Below are positions 29,248-38,350 of a stretch of 64,000 nt of DNA, in pieces. The translations under genes were made by a program, and so were the position numbers. The DNA comes from Microbulbifer celer. Its GTDB lineage: Bacteria > Pseudomonadota > Gammaproteobacteria > Pseudomonadales > Cellvibrionaceae. A model generated the notes under the pieces. That model saw nothing but the letters and a program-made list of their open reading frames with translations. It did no database searches and was not told the origin of the DNA. How positions within the stretch are numbered: position 1 is the first letter of the stretch; each line of letters begins with the position of its first letter. Location of the stretch: NCBI RefSeq assembly GCF_020991125.1, contig NZ_CP087715.1:3525001-3589000 (forward strand). The letters are read 5' to 3'.

Positions 29248-30594
29248 TCAACCAGAAGGAATGGTCAAAGTCTGCCCCACGCGGATCATGGAAGTCTGCA
29301 TCCCATTGGCCTGTTTAAGCTCCGACACGGAAATGTTGTAGCGGGCCGCAATGCCGGACAGGGTATCACCCCGGGCAATCGTATGCTTGCGATCAATCCG
29401 GTCGGCGTTCGCCGCCAGCCAGCTGCCCGCCGGTGGCCGCCCGGTGAAGTGCGCCACTATACCGTCGCTGAGTTTTTCCGCCATGCGCTTCTGGAACGAA
29501 GGGTCGCGCAAGCGGCGGGCCTCCTGCGGGTTGGTGATAAACCCGGTTTCCACCAGAATCGACGGCACGTCCGGATTGCGCAGTACCGAGAAGTTCGCCT
29601 GCTCCACCTTCTTCTTGTGCAGATGGGTAAAGCTGCCGATAGCGCTCAATACACTACTGCCGATATCCAGGCTCGCATTCATGGTGGCGGTCATGGACAG
29701 GTCCAGTAACACGCCGGCCAGGGTATCGTCCTTGTCGCTCAGGCTCAGGCTGCCGGCACCGCCAATCAGGTCGGATTCGTTTTCCCGCTGGGCGAGAAAG
29801 CGAGCGGTCTCACTGGTGGCGCCGCGGGAGGATACGGCGTAGACACCGGCACCGCGGGCATCCTTACGGGTGAACGCATCGGCGTGCAGGGAGACAAATA
29901 GGTCGGCACGCATTTCGCGGCCTTTTTTCACCCGCCCGCGCAGGGGAATATAGTAATCCCCGGTGCGCACCAGCTTGGCGGTGAAGCCCGGCTGGCGTTC
30001 GATGGATTTGTGCAGATAGCGGGCGATGGCCAGCACTACGTCTTTTTCCCGCAGCCCACCGGGACCCAGAGCGCCGGGGTCTTCACCGCCGTGACCGGCA
30101 TCGATGGCAATAACGATGTCCCGCTCACTGCCCACGTGCTCGATGGTTTTCTCTTCCACCTTGTCGCGGTCGTGCAGGTCCACCACCAATCGGTCGGGCT
30201 TGTTCTCAACGCGACGCAAGGCAAAGCTACGGGGGTTCACCGCCTGCTTGAGATCCAGTACCACCCGCAGATCGCGTTTGTTTTTTACCGCGTGGCGCAC
30301 ACCGGCGATGGGAGTATCAGTCAGAGGCAGGTCGTCGGTGGAGCCGCTAAGCCGGGAATCACTGATATCTATGACCACGCGATGTGGATTATCCAGGGTA
30401 AACAGTTTGTGCTCGGCGGGCCCGTCGAGGTCGAACACCAGGCGGGTGTGGTCCGGCGCGCGCCACAGGCGGACACCTTCCACTTCCGCGGCCATCGCCG
30501 GCAGCGCAGTGGCTGCCAATAGCAACGCATTCACCACGGCCACCAATCCCGGAATCAATCTGCGCACTCCCTGCGGCTGTCCTGCTCGGATCAT
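29248..30594 (-). CDS. N-acetylmuramoyl-L-alanine amidase, AmiB/AmiC type, with AMIN and LysM domains
   Basis: A 448-residue periplasmic amidase that removes stem peptides from peptidoglycan during cell separation. After a signal peptide ending near ALPAMAA come an AMIN domain (about 40-135, VEGVRLWRAPDHTRLVFDLD), the Amidase_3 zinc domain (about 165-385: IAIDAGHGGEDPGALG, REKDVVLAIAR, FVSLHADAF, VLRNPDVPSILVETGFITN) and a C-terminal LysM (HTIARGDTLSGIAARYNISV). The AMIN domain targets it to the division site. The ATG at 30594 gives a normal signal peptide; a TTG 15 codons upstream is also open. tsaE precedes it by 73 bp and mutL follows after 435 bp. Confidence 0.94.
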   Translation of the reverse strand: MIRAGQPQGVRRLIPGLVAVVNALLLAATALPAMAAEVEGVRLWRAPDHTRLVFDLDGPAEHKLFTLDNPHRVVIDISDSRLSGSTDDLPLTDTPIAGVRHAVKNKRDLRVVLDLKQAVNPRSFALRRVENKPDRLVVDLHDRDKVEEKTIEHVGSERDIVIAIDAGHGGEDPGALGPGGLREKDVVLAIARYLHKSIERQPGFTAKLVRTGDYYIPLRGRVKKGREMRADLFVSLHADAFTRKDARGAGVYAVSSRGATSETARFLAQRENESDLIGGAGSLSLSDKDDTLAGVLLDLSMTATMNASLDIGSSVLSAIGSFTHLHKKKVEQANFSVLRNPDVPSILVETGFITNPQEARRLRDPSFQKRMAEKLSDGIVAHFTGRPPAGSWLAANADRIDRKHTIARGDTLSGIAARYNISVSELKQANGMQTSMIRVGQTLTIPSG

Positions 30595-30667
30595 TATTAT
30601 CGCCCTGTCGATCTGTCCAATCTCTACTACTACCAGCAACTCACGCCGGAAATCATGTCACGGTTTT

Positions 30668-31228
30668 TTACCAGCCATCCTGCTGATCGGCGGCCGCCCC
30701 CCGATCACTCCCGGGGCCCTGTCGAGACGGCTGCATGAGACCCAACACCCGATTGCCAGTATCGCTCATTGCACGGACTGTGAGCGCCCTGCCAGTACCA
30801 TGCAGATTCAGCACTACTTTCAGGTCCGGTTCCGGCAGTACGCCGACGCCGCGCTCCGACCACTCCACCAGACTCATATTGCCGGGGCCAAAATAGTCCC
30901 GCACCCCCATGTACTCCAGCTCTTCCGGGTCGCCCAGACGGTACAGGTCGAAATGGTAGACCCGACTGTCGCTGAACTCGTACGGCTCCACCAGAGTATA
31001 CGTCGGACTTTTCACTGCGCCGCGATGGCCGAACGCACGCAGTACGCCGCGACTGAACGTGGTCTTGCCCGCACCCAGCTGGCCGCCGAGAAAGATCACC
31101 AGACCGCGTTCGAGTCCACTGTCACTGCAGGCCCGTCCCAGCACTTCACCGGCAGCAACGGTGGCAGCCTCATCGGCCAGATACAGCTCCCAGGGCGCCT
31201 CCAGAGGCTCACGCAAAGAATCGGTCAT
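30668..31228 (-). CDS. tsaE: tRNA threonylcarbamoyladenosine biosynthesis ATPase TsaE
   Basis: A 186-residue P-loop ATPase, partner of TsaB and TsaD in making t6A37 on ANN-decoding tRNAs. Walker A is GGQLGAGKTTFSRG, followed by KSPTYTLVEPYE, VYHFDLYRL and MSLVEWSERG. The last about 30 residues (after GNRVLGLM) are Gln/Gly/Asp-rich and extend beyond the family domain. It lies 12 bp after the NAD(P)HX repair gene, the common nnrD/E-tsaE-amiC order. Confidence 0.95.
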   Translation of the reverse strand: MTDSLREPLEAPWELYLADEAATVAAGEVLGRACSDSGLERGLVIFLGGQLGAGKTTFSRGVLRAFGHRGAVKSPTYTLVEPYEFSDSRVYHFDLYRLGDPEELEYMGVRDYFGPGNMSLVEWSERGVGVLPEPDLKVVLNLHGTGRALTVRAMSDTGNRVLGLMQPSRQGPGSDRGAAADQQDGW

Positions 31229-31240
31229 ATCGATACCACC

Positions 31241-32749
31241 TCAATCCACCAGCCTGCGGATGTGCGACAGCAAGTCGGTAGCCAGTAGTCCCCGCTGCCC
31301 GCCTTCCGCGGCGGCGCGATTGCCCGCCTCACCGTGCAGCCAGACTGCCAGGCGCGCCGCTGCCGGCAGCGTCATGCCCTGAGCAATCAGCGCGGCGATC
31401 ACGCCGGTGAGCAGGTCGCCCATACCGCCGGAGGCCATGCCCGGGTTGCCGCTGTTGATCAGGTCCACCCCATCGGCATGGGCGATCAGGGTGCCGGCGC
31501 CTTTAAGTATCACCACGCCGCTGAATTTCTGCTGAATCGCGCGCGCGGCGGCCACCGGGTCGGTAACAACTTCCGCCTTGCTGGTATTCAGCAGTCGTGC
31601 CGCTTCGCCGATATGCGGTGTCAGTACCCAATCGTCCCGCTGCACACCGGCCAGTACGCGACCGCCGGCGAGAATGTTCAGTGCGTCCGCATCCAGTACT
31701 AACGCCGCTTCGGTGCGACCGGCGCGGGCCAGTAACTGTTCACTCCAGGGGGATTGCCCCAGGCCGGGACCGACGGCGATCACGCTGGGCAATTCCAACA
31801 ATGGCTCCAGCTCCTGACCGGATACCACCGGCCGCGCCATCACTTCCGGGCAGCGGGTGAGCGCGGCGGCCACATGCTCCGGACGACTGGCCAGCGAGAC
31901 CAGACCGGCGCCGGCGCGAGCGGCGGCCTCCGAGGCCATCAGCGCGGCGCCGCCATAACCGTGATCACCACCCACCACCATCACATGGCCAAACTGGTTT
32001 TTGTAACTGTCTGCGGCGCGCACCGGCAATTGCTCGAGGCTGCCGCCATCGAAACGGTGCAGGTGGGCCGGCACCTTGTGGTAGACCGTATCGCTGGCGG
32101 AAAGGTCATCGAAAATCACCTCGCCAGTGAGCGCCGGGCCGCGCCCCAGGTACAGCCCGGTCTTGCGACCGATAAAAGTCACCGTCAGATCTGCCTGCAC
32201 CGCTTCCCCGGCGGCGCCGCTGTCCGCATTCAGTCCGGAGGGAATATCCACCGCCAGCACCGGTGCCGCGGATGCGTTGATATGGGCCACCGCGGTATCT
32301 ACCGGCGCGCGCAGCTCGCCGCTGAAACCGGTACCGAGCAGTGCGTCCACCAGTACGGCGTTACCGTCCGCAGTGGAGAGTTCAGCGAGATCCGACACCA
32401 TGGTCGCGCCCTCGCGCTCGGCAAAGCGATAGGCCTCGAGGGCATCCCCCGTCAGTTTCTCCGGCGACACCGCGGTATACACCACCACCGGCAGTTTGCG
32501 CTGGGCGGCGAGCCCGGCGATCACGTAGCCGTCGCCGCCGTTGTTGCCCCCACCGCAGAACACCTGGATCCGGTTTACTTCCGGCCAGTGCGCCCGCAGG
32601 CGATCAAACGCGGCGCGACCGGCGCGCTTCATCAAAGTCAGCCCGGGAATCTGCTGCTGACTGATCAGCAGTCGGTCCAGTTCCTGTACAGCGGCGGCGG
32701 TGTAGAGTTTCTGCGGCGCGGTTGCGCCGGTGTGAGTCTGGCTATCCAT
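31241..32749 (-). CDS. nnr: Bifunctional NAD(P)H-hydrate epimerase / ADP-dependent dehydratase
   Basis: A 502-residue fusion that repairs hydrated NADH and NADPH. Residues about 15-225 are the YjeF_N epimerase (VFCGGGNNGGDGYVIAGLAA, VDALLGTGFSGELR, DIPSGLNADSG); residues about 235-495 are the ribokinase-like dehydratase (HVMVVGGDHGYGGAALMASE, LDADALNILAG, TPHIGEAARLL, NPGMASGGMGDLLTGVIAAL). Both halves appear intact. It is divergent from queG across a 138-bp gap that contains a TATAAT on the minus strand at 32827-32822 without a convincing partner hexamer. Confidence 0.95.
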   Translation of the reverse strand: MDSQTHTGATAPQKLYTAAAVQELDRLLISQQQIPGLTLMKRAGRAAFDRLRAHWPEVNRIQVFCGGGNNGGDGYVIAGLAAQRKLPVVVYTAVSPEKLTGDALEAYRFAEREGATMVSDLAELSTADGNAVLVDALLGTGFSGELRAPVDTAVAHINASAAPVLAVDIPSGLNADSGAAGEAVQADLTVTFIGRKTGLYLGRGPALTGEVIFDDLSASDTVYHKVPAHLHRFDGGSLEQLPVRAADSYKNQFGHVMVVGGDHGYGGAALMASEAAARAGAGLVSLASRPEHVAAALTRCPEVMARPVVSGQELEPLLELPSVIAVGPGLGQSPWSEQLLARAGRTEAALVLDADALNILAGGRVLAGVQRDDWVLTPHIGEAARLLNTSKAEVVTDPVAAARAIQQKFSGVVILKGAGTLIAHADGVDLINSGNPGMASGGMGDLLTGVIAALIAQGMTLPAAARLAVWLHGEAGNRAAAEGGQRGLLATDLLSHIRRLVD

Positions 32750-32887
32750 AAAGTCCTAACGGTTTCCAACGGAGCGACCTGCGACTGTGGTCACTTTTTA
32801 AACTGTGGCAAAATAGCGCCAATTATAGCGTTTTCAGCCGCCAATTCGGCCCCCTATTCGTTCCCGACCAGTGAGTATCTTTCGTCC

Positions 32888-34012
32888 ATGCCCTCCGAAC
32901 CCTCCCCGACTATCGATCCCGCCCTGCTCACCGAGCTGGCCGCACAGATCCGCGTGTGGGGACGGGAGCTGGGTTTCCAACAGGTGGGGATTACCGACTG
33001 CCATCTGGAACAGCACGGCGAGCGCCTGCAGCAGTGGCTGGATGCGGGCTATAACGGCGATATGGAGTGGATGGGTGCTCACGGGGAAAAGCGCTGGCGA
33101 CCGGAGCTGTTGGAAGAAGGTACCCTGCGGGTAATCAGCGTCCGCCTGGACTATCTTCCGCCGGACACCGAGCCGGTCAAAATCCTCAAAAGCCCGGACA
33201 AGGCCTACGTCTCCCGCTACGCCAACGGCCGCGATTACCACAAGCTGATCCGCAAACGGCTGGCGCAACTGGCACAGCAGGTCGACCGTTTCTGCGCCGA
33301 GCGCGACATCGCATCCAGCGGCCGCGCGTTTACTGACAGTGCACCGGTGATGGAGCGGGCACTGGCGGAAAAGGCGGGGCTGGGCTGGATCGGCAAGAAC
33401 TGCATGGTCATCAACAGCCAGGCCGGCAGCTGGTTTTTCCTCGGTGAGATCTACACCAACCTGCCACTGCCTGTGGATAAAAGTACCGAGACCAATCAAT
33501 GTGGCGAGTGCACCGCCTGCCTGAAGGTGTGCCCCACAGATGCGTTTGTGGGGGCCCACACCTTGGATGCCCGCCGCTGTATTTCCTATCTCACCATTGA
33601 GAACAAGGGTCCGATCCCGCTGGAGTTCCGCGAGCCCATAGGCAACCGGGTGTTCGGTTGCGACGATTGCCAGATCATCTGCCCCTGGAACAAGTTTGCC
33701 AAGCCCACAGCGGAGCAGGACTTTCACCCGCGGCATGGGCTGGACAGTGGCGAGCTGGTGGATCTGTTTCAGTGGACGGAGAAGGAGTTTCTGAAAAAGA
33801 CCGAGGGTTCGGCGATACGCCGGATCGGGTTTGAGCGCTGGCAACGGAATCTGGCGGTTGCGCTGGGGAATGCCGACGCGACGCCTGAGGTCATTGCCGT
33901 TCTGGAGGGTGCCCTGGAGACGGCCACGCCGCTGGTGGCGGAGCATATTGAGTGGGCGCTGGAGCGGTTGCGCAGTGGGCGGCGGCGGAAGCGGAAGATC
34001 AAACGGGCTTGA
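32888..34012 (+). CDS. queG: Epoxyqueuosine reductase QueG
   Basis: A 374-residue cobalamin- and iron-sulfur-dependent enzyme for the last step of queuosine synthesis in tRNA. Two 4Fe-4S clusters are visible: CGECTACLKVCPTDAF and the later CDDCQIICPWN pattern; the domain starts with WGRELGFQQVGIT and contains FTDSAPVMERALAEKAGLGW and RRCISYLTIENKGPIP. A HEAT-like tail follows (AVALGNADATPEVIAVLEGA). The frame is open far upstream of 32888, but only antisense to the repair gene, so the ATG at 32888 is chosen. Confidence 0.95.
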   Translation: MPSEPSPTIDPALLTELAAQIRVWGRELGFQQVGITDCHLEQHGERLQQWLDAGYNGDMEWMGAHGEKRWRPELLEEGTLRVISVRLDYLPPDTEPVKILKSPDKAYVSRYANGRDYHKLIRKRLAQLAQQVDRFCAERDIASSGRAFTDSAPVMERALAEKAGLGWIGKNCMVINSQAGSWFFLGEIYTNLPLPVDKSTETNQCGECTACLKVCPTDAFVGAHTLDARRCISYLTIENKGPIPLEFREPIGNRVFGCDDCQIICPWNKFAKPTAEQDFHPRHGLDSGELVDLFQWTEKEFLKKTEGSAIRRIGFERWQRNLAVALGNADATPEVIAVLEGALETATPLVAEHIEWALERLRSGRRRKRKIKRA

Positions 34013-34065
34013 TCTCGTTCTGATGGCGCAGAGGTAGTTGGCTCTGTTGCTGATCCTGTGGCGGC

Positions 34066-34171
34066 GGAGCGCCGGGTATCTGTTTTCAAAACCGCTGTGA
34101 ATACATCCCTGTACGCTGCGGCGGCGACGTCCCTGTCGCCGACGCTTTTGAAAACAGATCCCCGTCACTCC
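34066..34171 (-). repeat. Nested-palindrome intergenic element, copy 4 (reverse orientation)
   Basis: Outer arms 34066-34091 and 34146-34171 pair at 22-23 of 26 positions, the inner 14 (tctgttttcaaaa side) perfectly. Inner hairpin cggcgac/gtcgccg at 34122-34141. Core on the minus strand: acagggatgtattcacagcgg. It lies in the 423-bp gap between the convergent queG and orn genes. Confidence 0.85.
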
Positions 34172-34273
34172 ACCTTCAATTTTTACTTTCCTGCTTCGTA
34201 AGCCATATTCACCATGGATCAAATGAATTCTGCATTCAGGACGCTCTTACGAAGATATTCAGTTGAAAGCTAA

Positions 34274-34384
34274 GGCCGGGTGGCGGGGGCGGGTTTTCAG
34301 GAGCGTCGCAAACAGGATGTTTGCGCCGCAGCTTACATGGATGTATTCACAGCGGTCCTGAAAACCCGCCCCCGGTAGCCGGCC
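34274..34384 (+). repeat. Nested-palindrome intergenic element, copy 5
   Basis: Inner part of the arms is a perfect 18-bp pair (34285-34302 with 34356-34373, gggggcgggttttcagga); the pairing continues with mismatches to ggccgg/ccggcc. Inner hairpin cgcaaaca/tgtttgcg (34307-34325), core acatggatgtattcacagcgg. Paired back-to-back with copy 4, about 100 bp away. Confidence 0.85.
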
Positions 34385-34435
34385 GCCACCGAACTGAGTA
34401 AAGAGCACCCATACCACCGCGCCCGAAGGCACCTC

Positions 34436-34978
34436 TCAGCCCATCCGGAAAAAGTGCTCCCGATAGTGCTTCAGCTCATTGATGGAATCGTGAATATCAT
34501 CCAGCGCCAGATGCGATGAAGTCTTTTTCACCCCTTCCAGCACATCCGGCCGCCAGCGGCGCGCCAGTTCCTTGACGGAGCTTACGTCCAGATTGCGATA
34601 GTGGAAATACTGCTCCAGCAACGGCATGTACTTCACCAGAAAACGACGATCCTGACCGATGGAATTGCCACACATCGGCGACGCCCCCTCCGGCACCCAC
34701 TGCTGCAGGAACTCGATCGTCTCCCGCTCCGCCTGGTGCTCGGAGATCTGCGACTCCCTCACCCGCGCCACCAGACCGGAACCACCGTGCTGCTCCGTAT
34801 TCCAGTCATCCATCGCATTCAGCAGCGTATCGCTCTGGTGGATCGCCATCACCGGCCCCTCCGCCAGCACATTCAGGCGCGCATCCGTCACCACCGTCGC
34901 AATCTCGATGATGCGCTCTTTCTCGGGATCGAGGCCGGTCATTTCCAGATCGATCCAGATCAGATTATTCTGATCCAC
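34436..34978 (-). CDS. orn: Oligoribonuclease Orn
   Basis: A 180-residue DEDDh 3'-5' exonuclease that degrades 2-5-mer RNAs and the pGpG product of c-di-GMP breakdown. The acidic motif [20 protein letters not shown] is at the N-terminus, [20 protein letters not shown] gives the second motif and [14 protein letters not shown] the third. It is divergent from rsgA, the standard arrangement in gammaproteobacteria. Confidence 0.97.
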   Translation of the reverse strand: MDQNNLIWIDLEMTGLDPEKERIIEIATVVTDARLNVLAEGPVMAIHQSDTLLNAMDDWNTEQHGGSGLVARVRESQISEHQAERETIEFLQQWVPEGASPMCGNSIGQDRRFLVKYMPLLEQYFHYRNLDVSSVKELARRWRPDVLEGVKKTSSHLALDDIHDSINELKHYREHFFRMG

Positions 34979-35083
34979 AATAGTCTCCTGTCTGTCCGCC
35001 CACTCCAGCGGAAGTCAGCGGGTAAAGGCCGGGCAAAATACGGCAAATGAAGCAAGGTACCGCAATCCCCTATTGATGCAAGT

Positions 35084-35089
35084 TATAAT
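35084..35089 (+). promoter_or_regulatory. Candidate -10 element for rsgA
   Basis: A perfect TATAAT stands 38 bp before the rsgA start in the 148-bp orn/rsgA divergent gap. The hexamer 17 bp upstream is a poor -35, so this is a tentative call. Confidence 0.35.
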
Positions 35090-35126
35090 CCGCCACTTTC
35101 CATAAACCGAGCGATCTACTGGATCT

Positions 35127-36182
35127 ATGAGCAAACGCAAACTCAACCGCCGCCAGCAATGGCGCATCGCCAAGATCCAGCAGGAGCGGGAAGCCCGCGC
35201 GCGCAAGAAAGAACAGACCCTGAGCCAGGCCGAGGAAGAAGGCGACCTCGGCGCGGAACAGACCGGGCTGGTAATCGCCAACTACGGCACCCAGGTGCTC
35301 GTGGAGAGCGAGGCCCAGAACCAGGCCCAGAATCAGGACGGAAGCGAGCTGCGACAGCGCTGCCATGTGCGCTCCAATATCGACACCCTGGTCACCGGCG
35401 ACAGGGTAGCCTGGCGCCCCGCCACCGGCGAATCTACCGGCGGCCTCGGCGTGGTGGGTGCGCGGCTGCAGAGACACTCCGAACTGCAGCGCCCGGACCG
35501 CTACGGCGATATGAAAACCGTGGCCGCGAATATCGACCGCATCCTGATCGTCATCGCCCCCTACCCCGAACCCTTCGCCAACGCCATCGACCGCTATCTG
35601 GTGGCCGCGGAGACCACTGGTATCCAGCCGCTGTTACTGCTGAACAAAATCGACCTGATCGACGACACTAATCGCGCACATCTCGAAGAACTGCTGCGCC
35701 CCTACCCCGATCTAGGCTACCCGGTACTGCAGTTATCCACCAAAACCGGCGAAGGACTGGAACAGCTGCTCGACACCCTGGCCCAGGGCACCAGCGTATT
35801 TGTCGGCCAGTCCGGGGTGGGTAAATCCTCCCTGATCAACGGCCTGCTGCCCGGCACCGACGCCCGCATCGGCGAGCTGTCCGAAGCCACCGGCAAAGGT
35901 ACCCACACCACCACCGCCGCGGAACTGTTTCATCTGCCCAGTGGCGGCGATCTGATAGACTCCCCGGGCATCCGCGAGTTCGGCCTCTGGCACATGAGCG
36001 AACAGGAGCTGATCGAAGGCTTCGCCGAATTTCGCCCATTTATCGGCCACTGCCGCTTCCGCGACTGTCGCCACCAGAGCGAACCCGGTTGCGCGATTCA
36101 GGAAGCACTGGAACGCGGCGACATCAGCCAACGACGTATGGACAGCTACCTGCACGTACGCAACAGCCTGGAAAATGAATAG
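35127..36182 (+). CDS. rsgA: Small-ribosomal-subunit biogenesis GTPase RsgA
   Basis: A 351-residue circularly permuted GTPase acting in late 30S maturation. N-terminal basic region ([20 protein letters not shown]), OB fold, then the permuted G motifs: LLLLNKIDL (G4), G1 [15 protein letters not shown] and G3 DSPGI. The C-terminal zinc knuckle reads [14 protein letters not shown]. It is the first gene of a plus-strand run rsgA-rhodanese-psd. Confidence 0.96.
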   Translation: MSKRKLNRRQQWRIAKIQQEREARARKKEQTLSQAEEEGDLGAEQTGLVIANYGTQVLVESEAQNQAQNQDGSELRQRCHVRSNIDTLVTGDRVAWRPATGESTGGLGVVGARLQRHSELQRPDRYGDMKTVAANIDRILIVIAPYPEPFANAIDRYLVAAETTGIQPLLLLNKIDLIDDTNRAHLEELLRPYPDLGYPVLQLSTKTGEGLEQLLDTLAQGTSVFVGQSGVGKSSLINGLLPGTDARIGELSEATGKGTHTTTAAELFHLPSGGDLIDSPGIREFGLWHMSEQELIEGFAEFRPFIGHCRFRDCRHQSEPGCAIQEALERGDISQRRMDSYLHVRNSLENE

Positions 36183-36199
36183 GTCCAAATCAAAAGGAA

Positions 36200-37012
36200 A
36201 TGGAAGTGAGTGATATCCCCCTGATTCTGGAACCGGAACAACTGGCACCACTGCTGGAACACGAAGAGGTCCGCGTCGTCGACCTCAGCAGCCCGCAGAA
36301 CTACCTCGCCGGCCACATCCCCGGCGCCCTCGGCCTGCCGTTCCAGGCCCTGCTCGCGGGCACCCCGCCGGCGCCGGGCAAACTGCCGTCGATCGAACGT
36401 CTGACCCAGATCTTCCGCGCCATCGGCCTCACCCCCGACACCCACATCGTCGCCTGCGACGACGAAGGCGGCGGCTGGGCCGGACGCCTGCTGTGGACCC
36501 TGGAAGTCATCGGCCACAAAAAATACAGCTACCTGAACGGCGGCATGCACGCCTGGAAAGGCGCCGGCCTGCCGCTGTCAACCGACGACGTCAGCGTCAC
36601 CCCCAGCGACATCGAAATCACCATCGCAGCCGACGCGCCAATGATCGACGCGGATCAGATCCAGCAGCGGCTGGACAGCCACGATCTGCAAATCTGGGAC
36701 GCCCGCTCCCCCGGCGAATACAGCGGCGAAAAAGCCCTGGCCATGAAAGGCGGCCACATCCCCGGCGCGATCAACTGCGACTGGACCCAATTGATGGATC
36801 CACAGCGCGACCTGCGCATCCGCACCGATGCCAGAGAGTTTCTCGCAAAACTGGGTATCGACGGCAACAAACAAATCGCCACCCACTGCCAGAGCCACCA
36901 CCGCTCCGCGTTTACTTGGCTGGTTGGCAAATCCCTCGGATTTCCGATTGTGGCCTATCCGGGCTCCTGGAGTGAGTGGGGTAACCTGCCGGATACGCCG
37001 GTGGAAAACTAA
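36200..37012 (+). CDS. Sulfurtransferase with two rhodanese domains
   Basis: A 270-residue thiosulfate/3-mercaptopyruvate sulfurtransferase-type protein. The first rhodanese domain (about 15-125) is inactive-type, with D in place of the catalytic Cys (IVACDDEGGGWAG). The second (about 145-265) carries the catalytic Cys in THCQSHHRSAFTWLVG. It transfers sulfane sulfur to an acceptor. A GTG two codons further (36206) sits 7 bases after AGGA and may be the true start, whereas AGGA is only 2 bases from the ATG. It lies 17 bp after rsgA and upstream of psd, as in Pseudomonas. Confidence 0.9.
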   Translation: MEVSDIPLILEPEQLAPLLEHEEVRVVDLSSPQNYLAGHIPGALGLPFQALLAGTPPAPGKLPSIERLTQIFRAIGLTPDTHIVACDDEGGGWAGRLLWTLEVIGHKKYSYLNGGMHAWKGAGLPLSTDDVSVTPSDIEITIAADAPMIDADQIQQRLDSHDLQIWDARSPGEYSGEKALAMKGGHIPGAINCDWTQLMDPQRDLRIRTDAREFLAKLGIDGNKQIATHCQSHHRSAFTWLVGKSLGFPIVAYPGSWSEWGNLPDTPVEN

Positions 37013-37112
37013 GTTCGTGCCACTGATTACTGGATTCCCACGTTCGCGGGAATGACGAGGCATCGATACGACGATTCCAAACTGACTAGCGAAGTAAAAT
37101 CTTCAAAGCGAA

Positions 37113-37224
37113 GGCTGGGCGGCGGGGATTTGTTTTCGAAAGCGTCGGCGACAGGGACGTCGCCGACGCAGCCTACATGGATGTATTCACAGCGGTTTCG
37201 AAAACAAATACCCGGTGCCCAGCC
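37113..37224 (+). repeat. Nested-palindrome intergenic element, copy 6
   Basis: Outer arms 37113-37141 and 37196-37224 pair at 25 of 29 positions (tttgttttcgaaa side perfect). Inner hairpin gcgtcggcgac/gtcgccgacgc is a perfect 11-bp stem (37142-37169). Core acatggatgtattcacagcgg. In the 273-bp gap between the rhodanese gene and psd, same strand. Confidence 0.87.
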
Positions 37225-37285
37225 GCCACAAAACGTGAACAAAAGGGGCCCCGAATCCTAGCGCCCCACAGGACCCGATCCCCCA

Positions 37286-38137
37286 ATGCACCCGAAACTG
37301 TTTATCTTCCTGCAATACATCACCCCCCAACACCTGCTCTCTCGCGTCGCGGGGTGGCTGGCAGAAACCCGTATTGGCGGCATCAAAAATCCATTCACCA
37401 AATGGTTTGTGGAAAAATACAAAGTCGACATGCGTGAAGCGCAGGAAGAAGATTACACCGCCTACACCTGCTTCAACGACTTCTTCACCCGCGCCTTAAA
37501 AGACGACGCCCGCCCCATCGTCGAAGGCGAAAACACCATCGCCGGCTGCGCCGACGGCGCCATCAGCCAACTGGGCGAAATCCACAACGGACGCATCTTC
37601 CAGGCCAAAGGCCAGGACTACAGCCTGCTCGAACTCGTCGGCGGCGATCCCGAAATCGCAGCGCAGTTTACCGGTGGCAAATTCGCCACCGTTTATCTAT
37701 CACCCAAAGACTACCACCGCGTACACATGCCCTTAGATGGCGTACTGCAACGCATGATCTACGTCCCCGGCGACCTCTTCTCCGTCAACACCACCACCGC
37801 CGCCCACGTCCCGCGCCTGTTCGCCCGCAATGAACGCCTCGTGTGCATCTTCGACACCGCCGCCGGCCCTATGGCCATGATCCTCGTCGGTGCCATGATC
37901 GTCGCTGCCATCGAAACCGTGTGGGCCGGACAGGTCGCCCCCATCAAGCGCCAGATCCGCACCACCCGCTACGACGAACAGAAACCCATCGCCCTGAAAA
38001 AAGGCGAAGAAATGGGCCGTTTCAAACTCGGCTCTACCGTGGTGTTGCTGTTCGGTGCCGACAAGGTGAACTGGCTCGAAGAGCTTGCCGCAGAAACACC
38101 GGTGAAAATGGGTGAGCATTTTGGGGATCTGATTTAA
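37286..38137 (+). CDS. psd: Phosphatidylserine decarboxylase proenzyme
   Basis: A 283-residue membrane-associated enzyme that makes phosphatidylethanolamine. The self-cleavage motif LGST is in [14 protein letters not shown] near residue 250, where Ser becomes the pyruvoyl group of the alpha subunit. Other family blocks: [32 protein letters not shown] and [15 protein letters not shown]. It follows the rhodanese gene, separated by a palindromic element, and is followed by another. Confidence 0.96.
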   Translation: MHPKLFIFLQYITPQHLLSRVAGWLAETRIGGIKNPFTKWFVEKYKVDMREAQEEDYTAYTCFNDFFTRALKDDARPIVEGENTIAGCADGAISQLGEIHNGRIFQAKGQDYSLLELVGGDPEIAAQFTGGKFATVYLSPKDYHRVHMPLDGVLQRMIYVPGDLFSVNTTTAAHVPRLFARNERLVCIFDTAAGPMAMILVGAMIVAAIETVWAGQVAPIKRQIRTTRYDEQKPIALKKGEEMGRFKLGSTVVLLFGADKVNWLEELAAETPVKMGEHFGDLI

Positions 38138-38188
38138 CCGCAATCGAATTACCCGGTAGTCCCACCGAAGCACATAGTCAAAATCTAA

Positions 38189-38302
38189 GGTACCGATACC
38201 GGGTACTTGTTTGCGAGACCTTCTGCGAGAGGGATCTCGCAGAAGAGCCCCCATGGATGGGTTCACGGCGTGTCTCGCAAACAAGTACCCGGTAGCGGCA
38301 CC
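38189..38302 (+). repeat. Nested-palindrome intergenic element, copy 7 (second core subtype)
   Basis: Outer arms 38189-38219 and 38272-38302 pair at 28 of 31 positions (taccgggtacttgtttgcg...). Inner hairpin ttctgcgaga/tctcgcagaa is perfect (38221-38244). Core gcccccatggatgggttcacggcgtgt. Between psd and the MFS gene. Confidence 0.87.
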
Positions 38303-38350
38303 GCCACCCAAACGTCGATCCTGCGTCCCACCACACTATCAGCAGAAAAC

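Noticed and set aside
31754-32887. N-terminal extension of queG by about 378 codons
   Set aside because: It is antisense to the NAD(P)HX repair gene; the QueG family starts at the ATG at 32888.
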